DNA of 64,000 nt, from assembly GCA_964036665.1 (NCBI GenBank), contig OZ038528.1:5462501-5526500 (forward strand). Reading direction: 5' to 3'. The stretch is from Gordius sp. MW1. Taxonomy: Eukaryota; Nematomorpha; Gordioida; Gordea; Gordiidae. Positions 1-12,282 of this stretch are shown here, one piece after another. The translations under genes were made by a program, and so were the position numbers. Within the stretch, counting starts at the first letter, position 1. Each line of letters starts with the position of its first letter. The notes under the pieces are model-generated. The model worked only from the letters and a program-made list of their open reading frames with translations. It did not search any database and was not told where the DNA came from.

Positions 1-439
1 TGTCGTCCTAACGCGAAAATTTGAGGCTTCACAAATTTATTTTATAAGCTGATGCGTCAGGAATATTTTGTTTTCATAAGGACCACTATATTAAATCGCG
101 AGGGACCGTGTCATAAGCATTCTCCAAGTCGCTAAAGAACATATGGAGGTCTGTTCACTTTTCACCATATTTAACCATCATTTGTCTTAGTGCGAGGATT
201 GGATCTATTGTGGATTTGCCAAACACAAATCCGAATTGGTTAGTCGATCTTTCCACCTCGTTTTTTAGCCTTGCTACTAAGATTCTTTCCATAAGCTTCA
301 AGGAGTGGCAAGTTAGCTTGATACCTCTGTGATTGCCACAGTCCTGAGCGTCTCTTTTACCTTTAAATATGGGTATAATCGTGCTTGCTCTCCATTGTAT
401 AATATTATAAAAGATTTGGCAAAGAAGTACCATGTGCAA
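1..439 (-). pseudogene. Decayed RTE-type LINE reverse transcriptase fragment
   Basis: Read on the minus strand, positions 155-439 translate to an RT segment with the motifs GNHRGIKL, SLKLMERIL and NQFGFVFGKSTIDP. These are nearly the same as in the long LINE at 38.4-41.2 kb. Below 155 the frame continues as degraded RT (FSDLENAYDTVPRDLI) with in-frame stops. This is therefore an old 5'- and 3'-truncated copy of the same RTE family, running off the window start. It meets a second, oppositely oriented RTE remnant at about 432. It is not expected to encode a protein. Confidence 0.85.
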
Positions 440-2333
440 TGATATTTGCAGACGATATAATCATGTGTGTGTACCAAAAGAACAAGTTTTAGTTAAAACT
501 CTAAACAGATGGGTAAATGCAACCGAAAAATGGAACCCAGAATAATTGGAAAAACAGAGAACACGATTTAAATTAGAAGAAAATCCGCACAGTGCATCTT
601 ATATTTGATGTAATAGACATGTCTTTCAAATATTTAGGCTCAGATTGAAAAGAAAGGTTCAAGCAGAAGCAATCATAAATGCAGGATGGCTTAAACGGAG
701 AGATGTATACATTCTATGTGACAAAAGGATTTCAAAAGGGCGTAAAGGTAAACTGCCTACATCATTTATACAGCCAAGTCCTTTATAGCTCGGAACCATG
801 AGTAAAGCTAAAAAGGCAATAGCAAAATTTAGCGTCTATCGATATGAGAATGTTATATGGATGTAGAGCCCTGCAAAATAAATTTCTGCCCGAGCCCGGC
901 CCGACCTCTCAATTTTTTTTGCCCGAGCCCAAAAGACTTTTTTATTTTTGGCCCGACCCGAGCCCGACCCGATTTTTCAAACAAACTTTTTGTGGTATAT
1001 CTATTCCCCCCCTCGCTTACTTCTAATTTTATGACTTCTTTTACTTTTGGAAATGTGGTGGTTTATTCTTAAATTTAAATGTCAAGGTTAGTTACCGGTT
1101 TATTACCCTACTATGAATTAGCCTTCAGATGTTATAATCATGATGATATCGCTATTTGTTAGTTATTGTTATTTGCGCCGCTTATCATTATTGTACCAGT
1201 GCGCTGATTGTTGTTGTTACCGATGCGCTGATCATTATTGTTTTACCACCGCGCTTGTGCGCTATCATTTATTTGTTTATCGTCATCCTACCTCCCCCCA
1301 TCATTATCATTGTTACTACTTAAAACGGATTGTCATTAGAGATTGATCAGTTATAATAATTTTTAAAGTTGAATAAATTTATGCGAAAGATGTAGTTGTA
1401 CGAAAAATAAAACTGATTAATATTCGCGGTAGTCCTAGAAAATAGATACATTTAGCTAGAAATTTAAATAAATATTTTAGAGCGTATTTGTAGTCTTCAA
1501 ATACGAAACTTTTGAAAAATTATATTATTAAAAATTATTTCACCATCTGGATATGAAATGCATTAGATTGTTATTATTCGTAATTTACAACTAGGATAAG
1601 TTTGAAATAAAAAATCCGCTTCCTCTCGTTATAATTTATTCAGCTAATCATTTGAGCATAAAATTTAACTTTATGAAATATATTTTAGTTTCAAATGAAA
1701 AACTTTTTGAAATATTTACTTTCTTATTTCTACAGTTGTAACAGCTACTATGATTCTATATAAATACTATAATCAGATTTGCAATTCAAGTTAGTTATAT
1801 TATAATAGACAAGGGGAAAAAGTGAATTTTAGAAGTTATATAATGTACGCTGTGCGAAGATAATTATTTAATATCGAATTGAGTTTATTTAAATCCTATT
1901 TTATAAAATATTAGTTTGCTAGTTCAGTTGGGGCCGGGCTCGGGCCTCGGGTCGGGTCGCCACATCAAGCCCGACCTAAGCCCGAGGCCCGATTAGTTTA
2001 TAAATTTTGCCCGAGCCCGGCCCGAAACCCGATTGGGCCGGGTTGGGGGGGGGGGATCGGATTTTGGGCGGCCCGTGCAGGGCTCTATATGGATGTTAGG
2101 ATTAAGCATAAATGAACACAAATGCAACATTAAATAGTTTACTAAATACAACATCTCTAAAGCTTGTAAAAAAGTTTAAAAAAACTTATGGTCATGAAAA
2201 AAGACCAGATGATGGCTACGTTAAGGTTAAAATTTAAAGGATAAAACTAGAGGGTAAACGAAATAGAGACAGACCATGAAATCATAAAATAAAGCATGAT
2301 TTGACAAACATTAAAAATAAATAGTTGTCTAAG
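432..2333 (+). pseudogene. Decayed LINE RT/C-terminal remnant split by a hAT insertion
   Basis: The plus strand at about 445 encodes an IFADDIIMC motif (the RT YADD box). At 680-740 it encodes GWLKRRDVYILCDKR, which corresponds to the GWLKWRSISGVMCDKK region of the intact RTE in this window. The frame has stops and indels. A 1.2-kb hAT element (864-2087) interrupts it between the words for RMLYG and the rest. Past the element, 2096-2280 still resembles the C-terminal GKR-rich tail in broken frames. I infer a LINE insertion followed by decay and then the hAT insertion. Confidence 0.7.
864..2087. mobile_element. Non-autonomous hAT element with CCCGACC-type subterminal arrays
   Basis: The element starts TAGAGCCCTGCA and ends TGCAGGGCTCTA, a perfect 12-bp terminal inverted repeat. 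The 8-bp TSD TATGGATG sits at 856-863 and 2088-2095. An 8-bp TSD with a TAG-type TIR is the hAT signature. Inside each end are degenerate arrays of CCCGAGCCCGGCCCGA words (880-975 and inverted 1930-2075). The 1-kb middle is AT-rich and shows no transposase. It interrupts a decayed LINE. Related elements are at 17235-17378 and 20041-22951. Confidence 0.92.
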
Positions 2334-2500
2334 CATGGGCGTAGCCAGGGTCGGGGCAGGGGGGCCCTAATTTACGGAAAAAAAATTTTCAATGCAAAAA
2401 CTTTAAAAAATTAATAAAAAATTGTTTTGCCCCTCTCTAATTGAACTTTTAAACATTTTGCTCCCCCCCTCCCCTAATCCAAAACCTGGCTACGCCCACG
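2334..2500. mobile_element. hAT MITE of the CATGGGCGTAGCCAGG family, copy 1
   Basis: 167 bp with ends CATGGGCGTAGCCAGG and CCTGGCTACGCCCACG. A perfect 8-bp TSD TGTCTAAG lies at 2326-2333 and 2501-2508. The interior contains short G and C tracts and a poly-A core and has no coding capacity. The TSD length places the family in hAT. Confidence 0.9.
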
Positions 2501-2508
2501 TGTCTAAG

Positions 2509-3221
2509 TATAGAGAGAACGTAATGCTGAAAGGACTAACCACTAACATAAGTGGCAAACAATCATTCGAAAAAAATATATCCATCTTTTACAATGCGGT
2601 TAATCTTATAGCAATTAAAAACACTGTTGCTATTAAAATACAAATCCTTTTTTATTTTCAGGCCTCAATTGGTAATTTTCTCAAATCTCAATTGATTATT
2701 TTCGAAGCTTTTCCAAAAAGATGAGTTTATAAAGGATAACTACAATTTTACCAATGTATTTGCCTAAAAAATCTTGACCGATGTCTAAATTTAATTTTTC
2801 GGGCCCAGCCTAAGGCCAAAATTATTTTTTTTGGTCATGGCTAATTATCTTTTTTAATCTCAACAGATTATTTTAAAGCTTGTTCAAATTGTTGTTTTTA
2901 ATAAAAATAAAACACGTTTATGTTATGGCTAAATGCTGCCTAAATTTAAATTATCACCGTTATATGCATAATTTTTCTGCCCTAGCCTTAGGCCAAAATT
3001 CTTTTTAGTTTTGAAGGATTGTTATTTTTGGGCTTTTTGGCGAAAAACAAATTAACAAAAAATAATGATCGCTGTTGAAATTAAATTTGTTCCCGACGGG
3101 AGCAAGCACCTTTGTTATTTTTGGGCTCTTGGAACCTAGGCTGTTTATTGTTTAAGCATTGCATTTATCAAAATTATAATATCTCGCGCAACTAGCTTCC
3201 CCCCCCCCCTTATGCCCACTG
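2509..3221. other. AT-rich non-coding stretch
   Basis: No credible exon, RNA gene or full element was seen. Two weakly similar lines (TTTTTCGGGCCCAGCCTAAGGCC near 2795 and TTTTTCTGCCCTAGCCTTAGGCC near 2970) suggest degenerate copies of one old repeat. A short poly-C tract lies at 3200-3209. Confidence 0.5.
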
Positions 3222-3389
3222 CATGGGCGTAGCCAGGTTTTGGATTAGGGGAGGGGGCGAAACGTTCAAAAGTTCAATTAGGGGAGGGGGGGCAAAACAT
3301 AATTTTTTTTTTAATTTTTAGGCATTTTGCTTTGACTTTTTTTTTCGCCATTTAGGAGAGGGTGGCCGCCCCCCCTGGCTACGCCCATG
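3222..3389. mobile_element. hAT MITE, CATGGGCGTAGCC family, copy 2
   Basis: 168 bp bounded by CATGGGCGTAGCCAGG and CCTGGCTACGCCCATG. A perfect 8-bp TSD GCCCACTG lies at 3214-3221 and 3390-3397. Same family as 2334-2500, in the opposite orientation judging by the position of the G-rich tract. Confidence 0.92.
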
Positions 3390-3397
3390 GCCCACTG

Positions 3398-5549
3398 TCT
3401 TACGTTAATTTTTATGAGTCCGGCCCGAGGCCATTTTTATTTTTGCGCCCGAATCGAGCCTGGAGCAACATCATTAATCTAGGTTATTTCCGAAACATGC
3501 GAATATCCCCTAGCTTTCCAAGCATATCTTCCTTTTTGTTTAAAATATGCCCAGATTTGACATACAGCATTAAAAACTGAGAAATTATGAGCGGTCGTAA
3601 AAAAGCATTGCCCACAAACCTTACTTTGATCAATAAGCTATCCAGTGTACTCAGATGATTCATAAAAACTTAAAGCAACCGGTATAAGCATGGACGTAGC
3701 CAAGCCCTCAAACATTAAGGTCCGTTTTTCTCCCCTGCTCAAATTTCACAATAATATGTTTTTCAACAAAGTGTAGAGTTTAGGTTAAAGGCTCAACCTA
3801 AAACAACACGGGGCCCGGGGCGCTACCTAACACCAATGAACCGAGGACAATTACCTTGTTTTAGAGGTCCGAAGAACTGAGATATACCAGTATTTATTAG
3901 CACGTTGTTAAAAATATTTTCATTTTTCTCCTTATTCAACGCGCAAAAAAGGAGAATATTAGATTCTTCAATTTATTTAACGCCGCATGAGGGCACACGG
4001 CCTCCTATAATGATAATTGATTGAAAAATAAGCAAAAAAAAGTTACATTTTTCCGCAGCACATGCCTACGTTTATCACACTACACTACACGCATAACGCG
4101 CAAGAAGATATAACATTAAACATTACCACTCTCTTCTCTTCACCTATTATTATTTCATCCACCCCCCCCCCCCCCCCCCTAGTAAAGCCTGTCGTGTGTG
4201 CCCATGTTCGCTACATAATATTTGCAATTTTTATCCCACCTCCGCCTCTCCCATTGGAAAGATTAATGCTTTACGCGTCCATCACCATTACTATTGAACC
4301 ATCGTCCCCCCCCCCCCTCCCAAGATATATTGTCGTGTCGTAAGCCTGTATCTTTATACTAAGATTGAAAACAGTCTATTTGGAAAAAAATATTTCTGAT
4401 TTATCAAAAATCAACACTACATAATTATTCCCTCGGTTGAACCAGGATTCGTCACTCCACTCCTAGGAAAAACAAAGATTTTCTATTAATCTGGTAAGTC
4501 AATTTTTTAACGTTTTCAGACTTTTTATATTTTCCATGTTAAAATGAACCCAGTAAAAATTGTGTAGTTTAATTAACACTACACTCCTACCCCCTCTTCT
4601 AGTAGACCACTTTTATATATATATATTGTCATGGGGTAGCTAGGGGGCGGCCCCCCCTCTTTAATCGAACCTAAACAATTTTCGCCCCCCCCCCCAAACC
4701 AAATCCTGGCTACGCCCCATGGTTGTAATTTTAAGAGGTTGAATCTTATTATTCGTGAGTTAAAGTTTACATAAATATGATGTTGAGAATGGTTTGGTAT
4801 TAATTGTATCATTTAAGAAAAATTAAATTTGGTCGGATGTCTCTTAAAATTATTTCTTATAAATACAGTTGACCTGTTTTCTCTTTATAAACAAAATTAT
4901 TTAGCTTAAATTAGTATGCAATTTTTATGCCGGCCCCCTCTTCTTTCCCAATAACTTGCTGCGTTAATTGAACCCTGCCCCACCCGTTCTCCCCCAATAT
5001 TTTTTTTATAAAATAAACATCATCGCCTTGCCGCCAATAAAATAGGTAGGTCGCGCTTGGTAAGTGGAATGAATTTTTACGGTTATGTCTTTGGACCCGC
5101 TAGCGCCCCAGCAGCATATCCTCAAAAAGTGATTACAAGCTTATAAATAAACCATTTGTCCGAGTCCAAGCCTACCCCCCCCCCCCCCCCCCCCCCTCCT
5201 TCATTTTTTTGAAAAGGATTAAGCAATGTGCAATATCTTAATTGTTCTTCGTTTGAATGGTATATAAACATAATTAATAATAAAGTGACTTAAACTTTTC
5301 GTAGTGCATGTAAAACATAAATATACAAAAAGACCTCCCGCTATCAAATAGAATTTTAAGCTAAATAAAAGTGTGTTTTTAGTTTTTCCCCAAGTCATCC
5401 AAAATTTGGGATATATGAGGTTAGGTTAAAAAATGGCCGTTGAGCCTTTTTTGATGCTATATTTCCATTTTTAATTTAATTTTAATAATTTAATATAATC
5501 CTATAGATCATTGATTAATCTACAAGATAATTTATTTTTAATCCTTATA
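3398..5549. other. Non-coding AT-rich stretch with homopolymer C tracts and a damaged MITE
   Basis: No gene was recognised. Poly-C tracts occur at 4161-4179, 4309-4318 and 5175-5206. A damaged member of the CATGGGCGTAGCC MITE family spans about 4630-4721 (CATGGGGTAGCTAGG to CCTGGCTACGCCCCATG) without a clear TSD. Short ORFs here are chance ORFs around C tracts. Confidence 0.5.
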
Positions 5550-5721
5550 CATGGGCGTAACCAGGTTTTGGATTAGGGGGGCGGGTGAAACGTTTAAAAG
5601 TCCAATTAGGGGGGGGGGGGGGAGCAAAACATAATTTTTTTTAATTTTTAAGGGTTTTTGCATTAAACTTTTTTTCGTCATTTAGAGAGGAAGGGCGGCC
5701 GCCCCCCTGGCTACGCCCATG
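5550..5721. mobile_element. hAT MITE, CATGGGCGTAGCC family, copy 3
   Basis: Ends CATGGGCGTAACCAGG and CTGGCTACGCCCATG. TSD TCCTTATA (5542-5549) versus TCCTCATA (5722-5729), one mismatch. Non-coding, with G tracts inside. Confidence 0.88.
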
Positions 5722-5729
5722 TCCTCATA

Positions 5730-6499
5730 TATGTTAAAATATGGATGACTTGGAATAAACTATAAATACACTTATGTTCAGCGTAAAATTCTTTTGTCAG
5801 ATAAGGGTTGTAGACCTATGGAATATGAGTCTATACAAATGTTTGTGTAAATTGTTTAAAATATTTATACACCTGTAAATAATTAAAAAAATGTTTATAT
5901 TACTAGGTTAAGTCGACCCTTGTAGAAAACGAGCCAAGAATACTTTATTGGCATAGGGAATTGCCCATTTTATTTTGATAAATATTTAAATAAGTTCTTG
6001 TTGATAAATGCTCAAAAGAGATTTCGTATATAATAATCAATTCCTGCTGACTAATCGTATTTTTTCGCCCTTTAATAATAATTACAGTATAACCATGCAA
6101 TGCACGTTCAGAAAGCGCTAGTGGTGGTGAAGGGAAACGAACACGCACGCAAGGCCGCGCGCGCTTGTGTAGTGGTTAAAGTGCCCGGGAGAGGCAATGG
6201 GGCTTTGGGGGATTTACATTTAAATTGTTCAAAAACTAACCAGTTAGTGCCAGACCCCACACAAAATAAATTTTGACCTCGGACTAGGGTCAGACAAATT
6301 AAATTTGTCTTTGTTTTTTAGTCAAAAATAAGAGTGTTTTAGGACATTTTTCGTCAAAAGTGAGCCCATAAATTGCATAGCAATTAAATAACGTTCCGAA
6401 GCTGCCGATAATAGAGATGAGCATTAAACTCACCCCTAAGAACACCTGTCCTAAGTTGGGTTCCCTTAAATGCCTATCAATCCCCCATCCCAATCTGCT
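5730..6499. other. Non-coding stretch with a pol III A-box-like word
   Basis: No protein gene was supported. At 6168-6190 the sequence TTGTGTAGTGGTTAAAGTGC resembles the D-arm/A box of a tRNA. I could not find a matching B box or fold a cloverleaf, so at most it is a relic of a tRNA-derived SINE. At 6368-6391 lies the dispersed quasi-palindrome GCCCATAAATTGCATAGC. Confidence 0.4.
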
Positions 6500-8862
6500 T
6501 TTAGCTTTTTCCCCATAAATCGATATATATAAACGATTTAATCATGGTGTGTGCAATTATATTTACAGTTGTTTTAACATTTTCGCGAGCCAAAAATTGT
6601 TACGTTTTTTTTCGCTTCACGCGTCATCACCATTGCCCCGTTAAGAACCCTAAGGTCGTCCTGGATTCGGGCCCCCCATAATACTTTTTTTCAATTTATG
6701 TAAAAAATGCTTCATCGTAGCTGCCCATCACTCCCCCTTACGCTACGATACGTTCCCCCTAAATGTATAGCATATTATGTGCGAGATAAAGATAATGCAT
6801 AACTTATAGATCCAAGCCAGGTTAGTAAGACCGAGTTTAAATATTTGTTATTATATAAAACTTTACCATAATAAATATAAGTTAATTATGTCAATCATGC
6901 TTTTATTGTATTTAGGCAATGCTTTCACAGTAATAACCACATCTATCAAATCAAGGTAAAGACATAAAGCCTAACTAGTGATTCCTCCACCCCACCTGAA
7001 AATTGGTCGTGTTACTCGTTAGGACACCTACTATAAGTATTTTAGGAAAATAGATGTCAGACACTGTTTACCAAATAAACAATAATATTATATATCACGA
7101 AGAAACAAGTGTAAAACATGCCAATAGTTCTCCTGAAAGCCAGAATGAATATCGTAAACGTATAGAGGAAGCCGTTAATAAAGAAAAGGAAAATGAACGA
7201 CTTACATGTAAACGACAAGCTACTGCAGAAAGAAAACGTAAATATCGCCAACGTAAACGCGAAGCTCTTAAAGAAAATGAAACAGATGAACAACTTAAAC
7301 GTAGACGAAAAATTCTTGCCGAAAGACAGCGTAATTATCGGAAAGGTAAACGCGAAGAAGCCCCTAAAAAGAACGAGACAGATGAGCAACTTAAACTCAG
7401 ACGAAAAATTCTTGCAGAAAAATTGCGTAATTATCGAAAAGGTAAACGCGAAGAAGCCGCTAAAAATTACGAGGCAAATGAACAACTTAAACGTAGACGA
7501 AAAATTATTGCTGAAAGACAGCGTAATTATCGAAAATGTAAACGCGATGAAGCCCTTAAAAAGAATGAGACAGATGAACAACTTAAAGACAGACGAAAAA
7601 TTCTTGCAGAAAGACAGCGTAATTATCGAAAAAGTAAACTCGAAGAAGCCATTAAAAAGAACGAGACAGATGAACAACTTAAACGTAGACGACAAATTCT
7701 TGCCGAAAGACAGCGTAATTATCGAAAAGGTAAATGCGATGATGCCCTTAATGAGAACGAGAGAGATGAACAACTTAAACGTAGACGAAAAATGTTTGCC
7801 GAAAGACAGCGTAATTATCGCAATAAACGCGAAGAAGCCCATAAAAAAAATGAGACAGATGAACAACATAAACGCAGACGAAAAATTCTTGCCGAAAAAC
7901 AGCGTAATTATCGCAATAAACGCGATGAAGCCCTTAAAAAGAAAGAGACAGATGAACAACTTAAACGCAGACGAGAAATTCTTGCCGAAAAACAACGTAA
8001 TTATCGTAAACGTAAACGCAAAGAAGCCGAGACCGCAAACGACATGATCGAAGATTCCGATATAGTTATGGTAAATGAAATATTAGAAATTTTCGAGGCA
8101 TATATATTTTGGTAAGAGTTTATGGTAAAATTTATAAACGTATAACAATTTTTTAAGTGATCGGTTATGGTTCCGCGATGAACTCAAATTTCCGGGTAAA
8201 ATTTTTTTTAAAGTATCTTATTTCTAGACCAAGATGTTAAATCTTTTAAATTTTCACGACATGTTATATATGGTTAAACGATTAATGTATCATGTCCAAA
8301 CCTATACCACCTTTGATTTGTTTCACAAAAAGCTGATTTTACCAAGATTTTAATCCTCCAGGAACACCGGTCGCAATTTTATTTTGGCGTCGAATTGGTG
8401 TGATATAAGGCACTCATTAAGAAAAATCAAGTTTACAAGACTTTGTCCTCTGGACTGGGCACATTTTAAGTAATTAAGTAAAATTATGGTTGGATCTTCA
8501 CAAATAATAAAAAATACTTTCTTTGAAAATGAAATTTTACTAGCCGCCAAACATAAACGATGCAGGATAACAATGTTGCGGAACGAAGAGATTAACTTTC
8601 TCTAGCTCCTGGCCAGATAAACGTCCGGCTGGGGTTCTCGACGAGTGTGCTGAAAAATCTATTGTGAGTTTGTAGTCTTTAAACAATTTCAGAATAAGAT
8701 CTTCGCTTTGGCTACGATGAGATCCATTGTTGGGATAGACGAGGTGCCATACCATAACATGTTTTAAATATGGCCGCCAAGGTGTTGAAGCTGCGTGTTA
8801 CCGAAGCGATGTATGCTGCATTTAAAATTATGTTTAGTGCATTTTTTAAGGTCAATCCTACT
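6500..8862. repeat. Repeat unit R, copy R1 (left half of the tandem composite duplication)
   Basis: Blocks 6535-6930, 8218-8540 and 8540-8862 match, in the same order, 15775-16552, 18128-20040 and 22960-23064 (R2). Shared words include GCTGCCCATCACTCCCCC, CTATACCACCTTTGATTTG and GCTGCGTGTTACCGAAGCG. R1 ends where a hAT element inserted (8863). The block 8350-8755 has minus-strand reading frames of 66 and 71 aa that are partly shared with R2 but not recognisable; the R2 copy has indels there, so they are probably not functional. R1 carries the repeat-protein ORF (7054-8115) that R2 lacks. Confidence 0.75.
7054..8115 (+). CDS. Lys/Arg-rich protein made of about eight 32-residue repeats
   Basis: A single 353-aa ORF. 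After about 60 unique residues it consists of roughly eight tandem repeats of 32 residues (two shortened to 30), each built around NETDEQLKRRRKILAERQRN. Each repeat is 96 bp of DNA. The composition (K, R, E, Q, N) predicts a long charged alpha-helix or coiled coil, possibly nucleic-acid binding. The pattern resembles STPR-type basic repeats and the repeat-rich N-termini of some arthropod Helitron helicases; that comparison is from memory and unproven. The other two long ORFs in this interval (minus strand and +2 frame) are open only because of the 96-bp periodicity. No catalytic domain is present. It lies inside repeat unit R, so it may belong to a mobile element. The start is the first Met in frame after a stop. 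Confidence 0.55.
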   Translation: MSDTVYQINNNIIYHEETSVKHANSSPESQNEYRKRIEEAVNKEKENERLTCKRQATAERKRKYRQRKREALKENETDEQLKRRRKILAERQRNYRKGKREEAPKKNETDEQLKLRRKILAEKLRNYRKGKREEAAKNYEANEQLKRRRKIIAERQRNYRKCKRDEALKKNETDEQLKDRRKILAERQRNYRKSKLEEAIKKNETDEQLKRRRQILAERQRNYRKGKCDDALNENERDEQLKRRRKMFAERQRNYRNKREEAHKKNETDEQHKRRRKILAEKQRNYRNKRDEALKKKETDEQLKRRREILAEKQRNYRKRKRKEAETANDMIEDSDIVMVNEILEIFEAYIFW

Positions 8863-10286
8863 TAGAGACCTGCAAAATCAATTTTTTTAAGACCCGGCCC
8901 GAGCCCGGATTTAAAATCACAAAAAAATTCAGGCCCGGCCCGGGCCCGAATTTTAGCATCTTTTTTAAAAAACAAGGCCCGGGCCCGGCCCGGAATTATA
9001 ATACTTGCAGAAATTTGATCAAACTTAATTTCGGTAAAATTTTTTATTAAAAATTAAAACGCACATTATAAAATTACAAATCGATAATGGAACTATTTTG
9101 ATGTAAAAACACAGGCATTTAAAATTTTCGCGTATAAATTTGTTTTCCGCTCTCAGGCGCGTAGCCAGGATTTCCCCAAGGGGTAGGGGAAGCTGGCAAA
9201 AATTTTTTAAGCATTCTATTTGTAATTAAAATAAAAATTAAACAACCAAAAAGTCGGGCACGCTTTTGGGCCCACTCGGCAAAGGGGCTGGGTAGGCATT
9301 CGGCATAAATTAAGATTTTCAAGTAGGCCTGGGCGGGCACCAAAACAATGAAATTTTTATAAAGTTTACTACTTTTGTCACTTTTTAATTTATAAAAATT
9401 CTAGAATTTAATCAAAAATTTTCGAAAATATGACAAAATTAATGCCTGAAATTTATAATCGTCACTAGTTAGGACAGCATTATTTATATCAATTTTTTTT
9501 ATTTTAGGCTAGAGAGGGGCGGGGGGGGGGGGTCCTTGTCTACGCCACTTATCTATGTCATTGTTTATAAATAAAGGTGAGACATTTTTATCTACATCTT
9601 TGAACAAATACAGTGTATCATCTTAAAATTATTTAAAAAAGAGAATAATGGTTAATTGGCTTTTTGTCTTAATTAATTCAAAAATAAAAAAGTATATATC
9701 GTATTTATTTATAAGTGTCACCTTGAGTCAATTACACAGATATATAAAAAACTACAATCTAAAATCATATTTTTCAATAAAATTATTTACTAATTTTTGC
9801 CAAGGGGAGGGAATTTCCCGTTTTACCCCCCCCCCCCCCCCCTTCTCTACGCCTAAGTCCGTTCATAAATGCGGTCCGCTTACGAAAAACACCTCTAACT
9901 CGACGCAAATGAAGCAGGTGTCGAAAAAAAAATACAAACAAGAGCTAAGCGCTGGAAATTGACCACAGTGGTCTTTCCACCATTCCAATAATTCTATTTT
10001 TACTCACTCATCTTTAACTTTATGTAGATGTCCTTTCTGAATATTTTCAGCTATTACCAGTAGATTCTTTTTGTTCCATACTCAATTGTAATGAATTAAT
10101 GTTTAATAGATTCAATAATTTGTAATTAATTTATTTTTTGAAATTTTATAGATTGTTTTAAACAGAATAAAAGACTACTTGGGCTATTACTTCTAATTCC
10201 GGGCCGGGCCTATATTTTATAAATTAGGCCCGGCCCGGAATTTTTAAGCCTCAAAATTTAAGGCCCGAGCCCCGCGCAGGTCTCTA
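8863..10286. mobile_element. hAT-like element with GGCCCGGGCC subterminal arrays
   Basis: Begins TAGAGACCTGCA and ends GCGCAGGTCTCTA, imperfect inverted ends of the hAT type. Just inside are arrays of CCCGGCCCGAGCCCGG (8890-8995) and the inverse (10195-10275). The flanks do not carry a matching TSD (ATCCTACT versus GTAAGGGA), consistent with a rearranged junction: it sits exactly between repeat R1 and duplicated segment A. Inside, 9155-9550 holds a GCGCGTAGCCAGG element ending near CTACGCCAC. Poly-C at 9828-9842. No transposase seen. Confidence 0.8.
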
Positions 10287-12282
10287 GTAAGGGAGTGCAG
10301 TGTAATGCGCATAAGTCTTTTTTTCTCCTTTATCGATTGTCGATATTTATTTTTCTCCCTCACGTCCCCTCCCTTAAAGTTATTGCAGCTCACTGTATAA
10401 AAAATGGAGGGGAAAAAGCAGAGGAAAAACGCAGACGCAGAGAAAGGGGAGAGAAAAAGAATGGAGATACTGACTTAAAAGTAAGAAGAATAAAGTTAGA
10501 GACTGCTGAGGAAAAAACGAAAAAGAAAGGCTTTTACTGCAGGGCAACTATACACGATATAAGCACAAAACTGTGGAGTGGAGAAAAGGGAGGGATGTGG
10601 AAATGTAAATGGTAGTGAGGTGACGTAGCTCTCCACCACCACATCCATCCCCCCGCCACTTTATATATGCGTTTTGTTGTTTACTTACTCATTCCCTCTC
10701 CTTTTTACCCTCTTCCCCTCTGTTTACGTTCTATTTTTTCCCCATTTTTCGCGTAAAATATCGTGTTTTTACGTTTCATTCGCTGTTCTTTCGTTGATAT
10801 CATCATAATTCGAGAACATTGAAGGTAAAATTACGATAGTTAGATTTATGTCTCGATGTATATCATGCTTTATAATAATACTACTAATAATAATCATTAT
10901 TTTAATCAAAACGTTTGTTTACATATGCTCACGCTGTTATTTAAAAAATCTAAATAAAGGTAGGAATGGAAAAACTGCCCTCACAAATCGTTTTATTCTT
11001 TAATCTAATTATATCAAATTTCAAAACTTTACCACCTTTCCTCATAAATTAAATATTGGCTACCACCATGGAGGTTGAAGTTAATTCTAAAAAAGCGTCC
11101 TTTTCTTTTTGATTTTTGCCTTTGAGTTTTTTTATTTACACCTCCCTTTTTTTAAATTAATGGCAGGCTTTAAAAGAGCAACCCTCATAGGACAACCTCA
11201 GTGCTTTATATAGTATATTTGCAAGGTAGAGGCACCTTAAAATTAAACTCCGAGCACAATAACTAATTTAGTTTAAAAAGGTTGTTATTTTTACATGTTA
11301 TATAAGAATATTTGTAAACTTAGATATTTTCTCTTGACCGTTCACAAAAGTCAACTACATTAAAAAAGGTTTTTGTTGTTTTTTGTCACAATGTTTCTAA
11401 CATCATTATCCATTACTATATGGTTTTATAAAAGTTTATTAGTAGACACTAGAATGCCTCATTTTTATTTGACACTCGATAGGTTTTTGTAAATTCAAGC
11501 CGCTAGTCAAGGGACAAGCTCGGTATCTTATTATAAGACTTTAAGTATATTTAATTGATATTAAAATTTGTTAAGCCTAAAACTTAATCCTTATTTTAGT
11601 TTTACCATGTCTTCCCTGATTGAATTGACAATTTTATAATATGAATGGTATGCAATTATGGACATTCGAGGTGCATTGATTTCTTAATACATCTTTATTT
11701 TAGGGTGTATAATTAATAATTGGAATTCTGAAAATATGAAAAATTTCCACTCGTTCCGCCGCTTTGCTTACTTTATTATGCCCACTTTGCCCAAAATTGT
11801 AAAAAAACCTAGACAAATAACTTCATTCCTTTCATTGTAATGATAAATAAACCAGATTGTGATTACACTTTAAAAATAAGTTATTTAAAATATGGTGGAA
11901 GACCGTAATTATTTCTTGATGGGGCCTTGAGGAATTCAAATAGTTATGTCTAAAAATGAATTTAAAATAAAAATATTCATTTATTTTTAACTGAAATCGA
12001 CCCGAGTTTTTATTGTATTGTTAGTGAAAAGGACATAAAAGAAACTATGGTTCAATGATGAACTCGTTTTTTACTGAATAAATTTTGTGTCTGATATGCG
12101 TAAAATTAAATTTTGTGCCCGACCCTACCTAAATATTTTTTAAATGTTAGCCCGGTCAAGCAAGGCTCTGGCAGGCAGACCATTGATTATTATTAATTGC
12201 TATGCAATTTAAGGGCTTCTTTTATTGTGATTTACCTTGGAAATTCTATAAAGTGTTTATGAAATTTTATGATTAGAGTTCC

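Noticed and set aside
6168-6215. Possible tRNA gene (TGTAGTGGTTAAAGTGC)
   Set aside because: A-box-like word only; no B box at the proper distance and no cloverleaf.
7057-7995. 312-aa minus-strand ORF with Phe/Ile-rich repeats resembling a membrane protein
   Set aside because: It is the antisense of the 96-bp repeat coding for the KRRRKILAERQRN protein; the regular period keeps all frames open.
7193-8047. 284-aa +2-frame ORF over the same repeats
   Set aside because: Same periodicity artefact; no independent start context or conserved domain.
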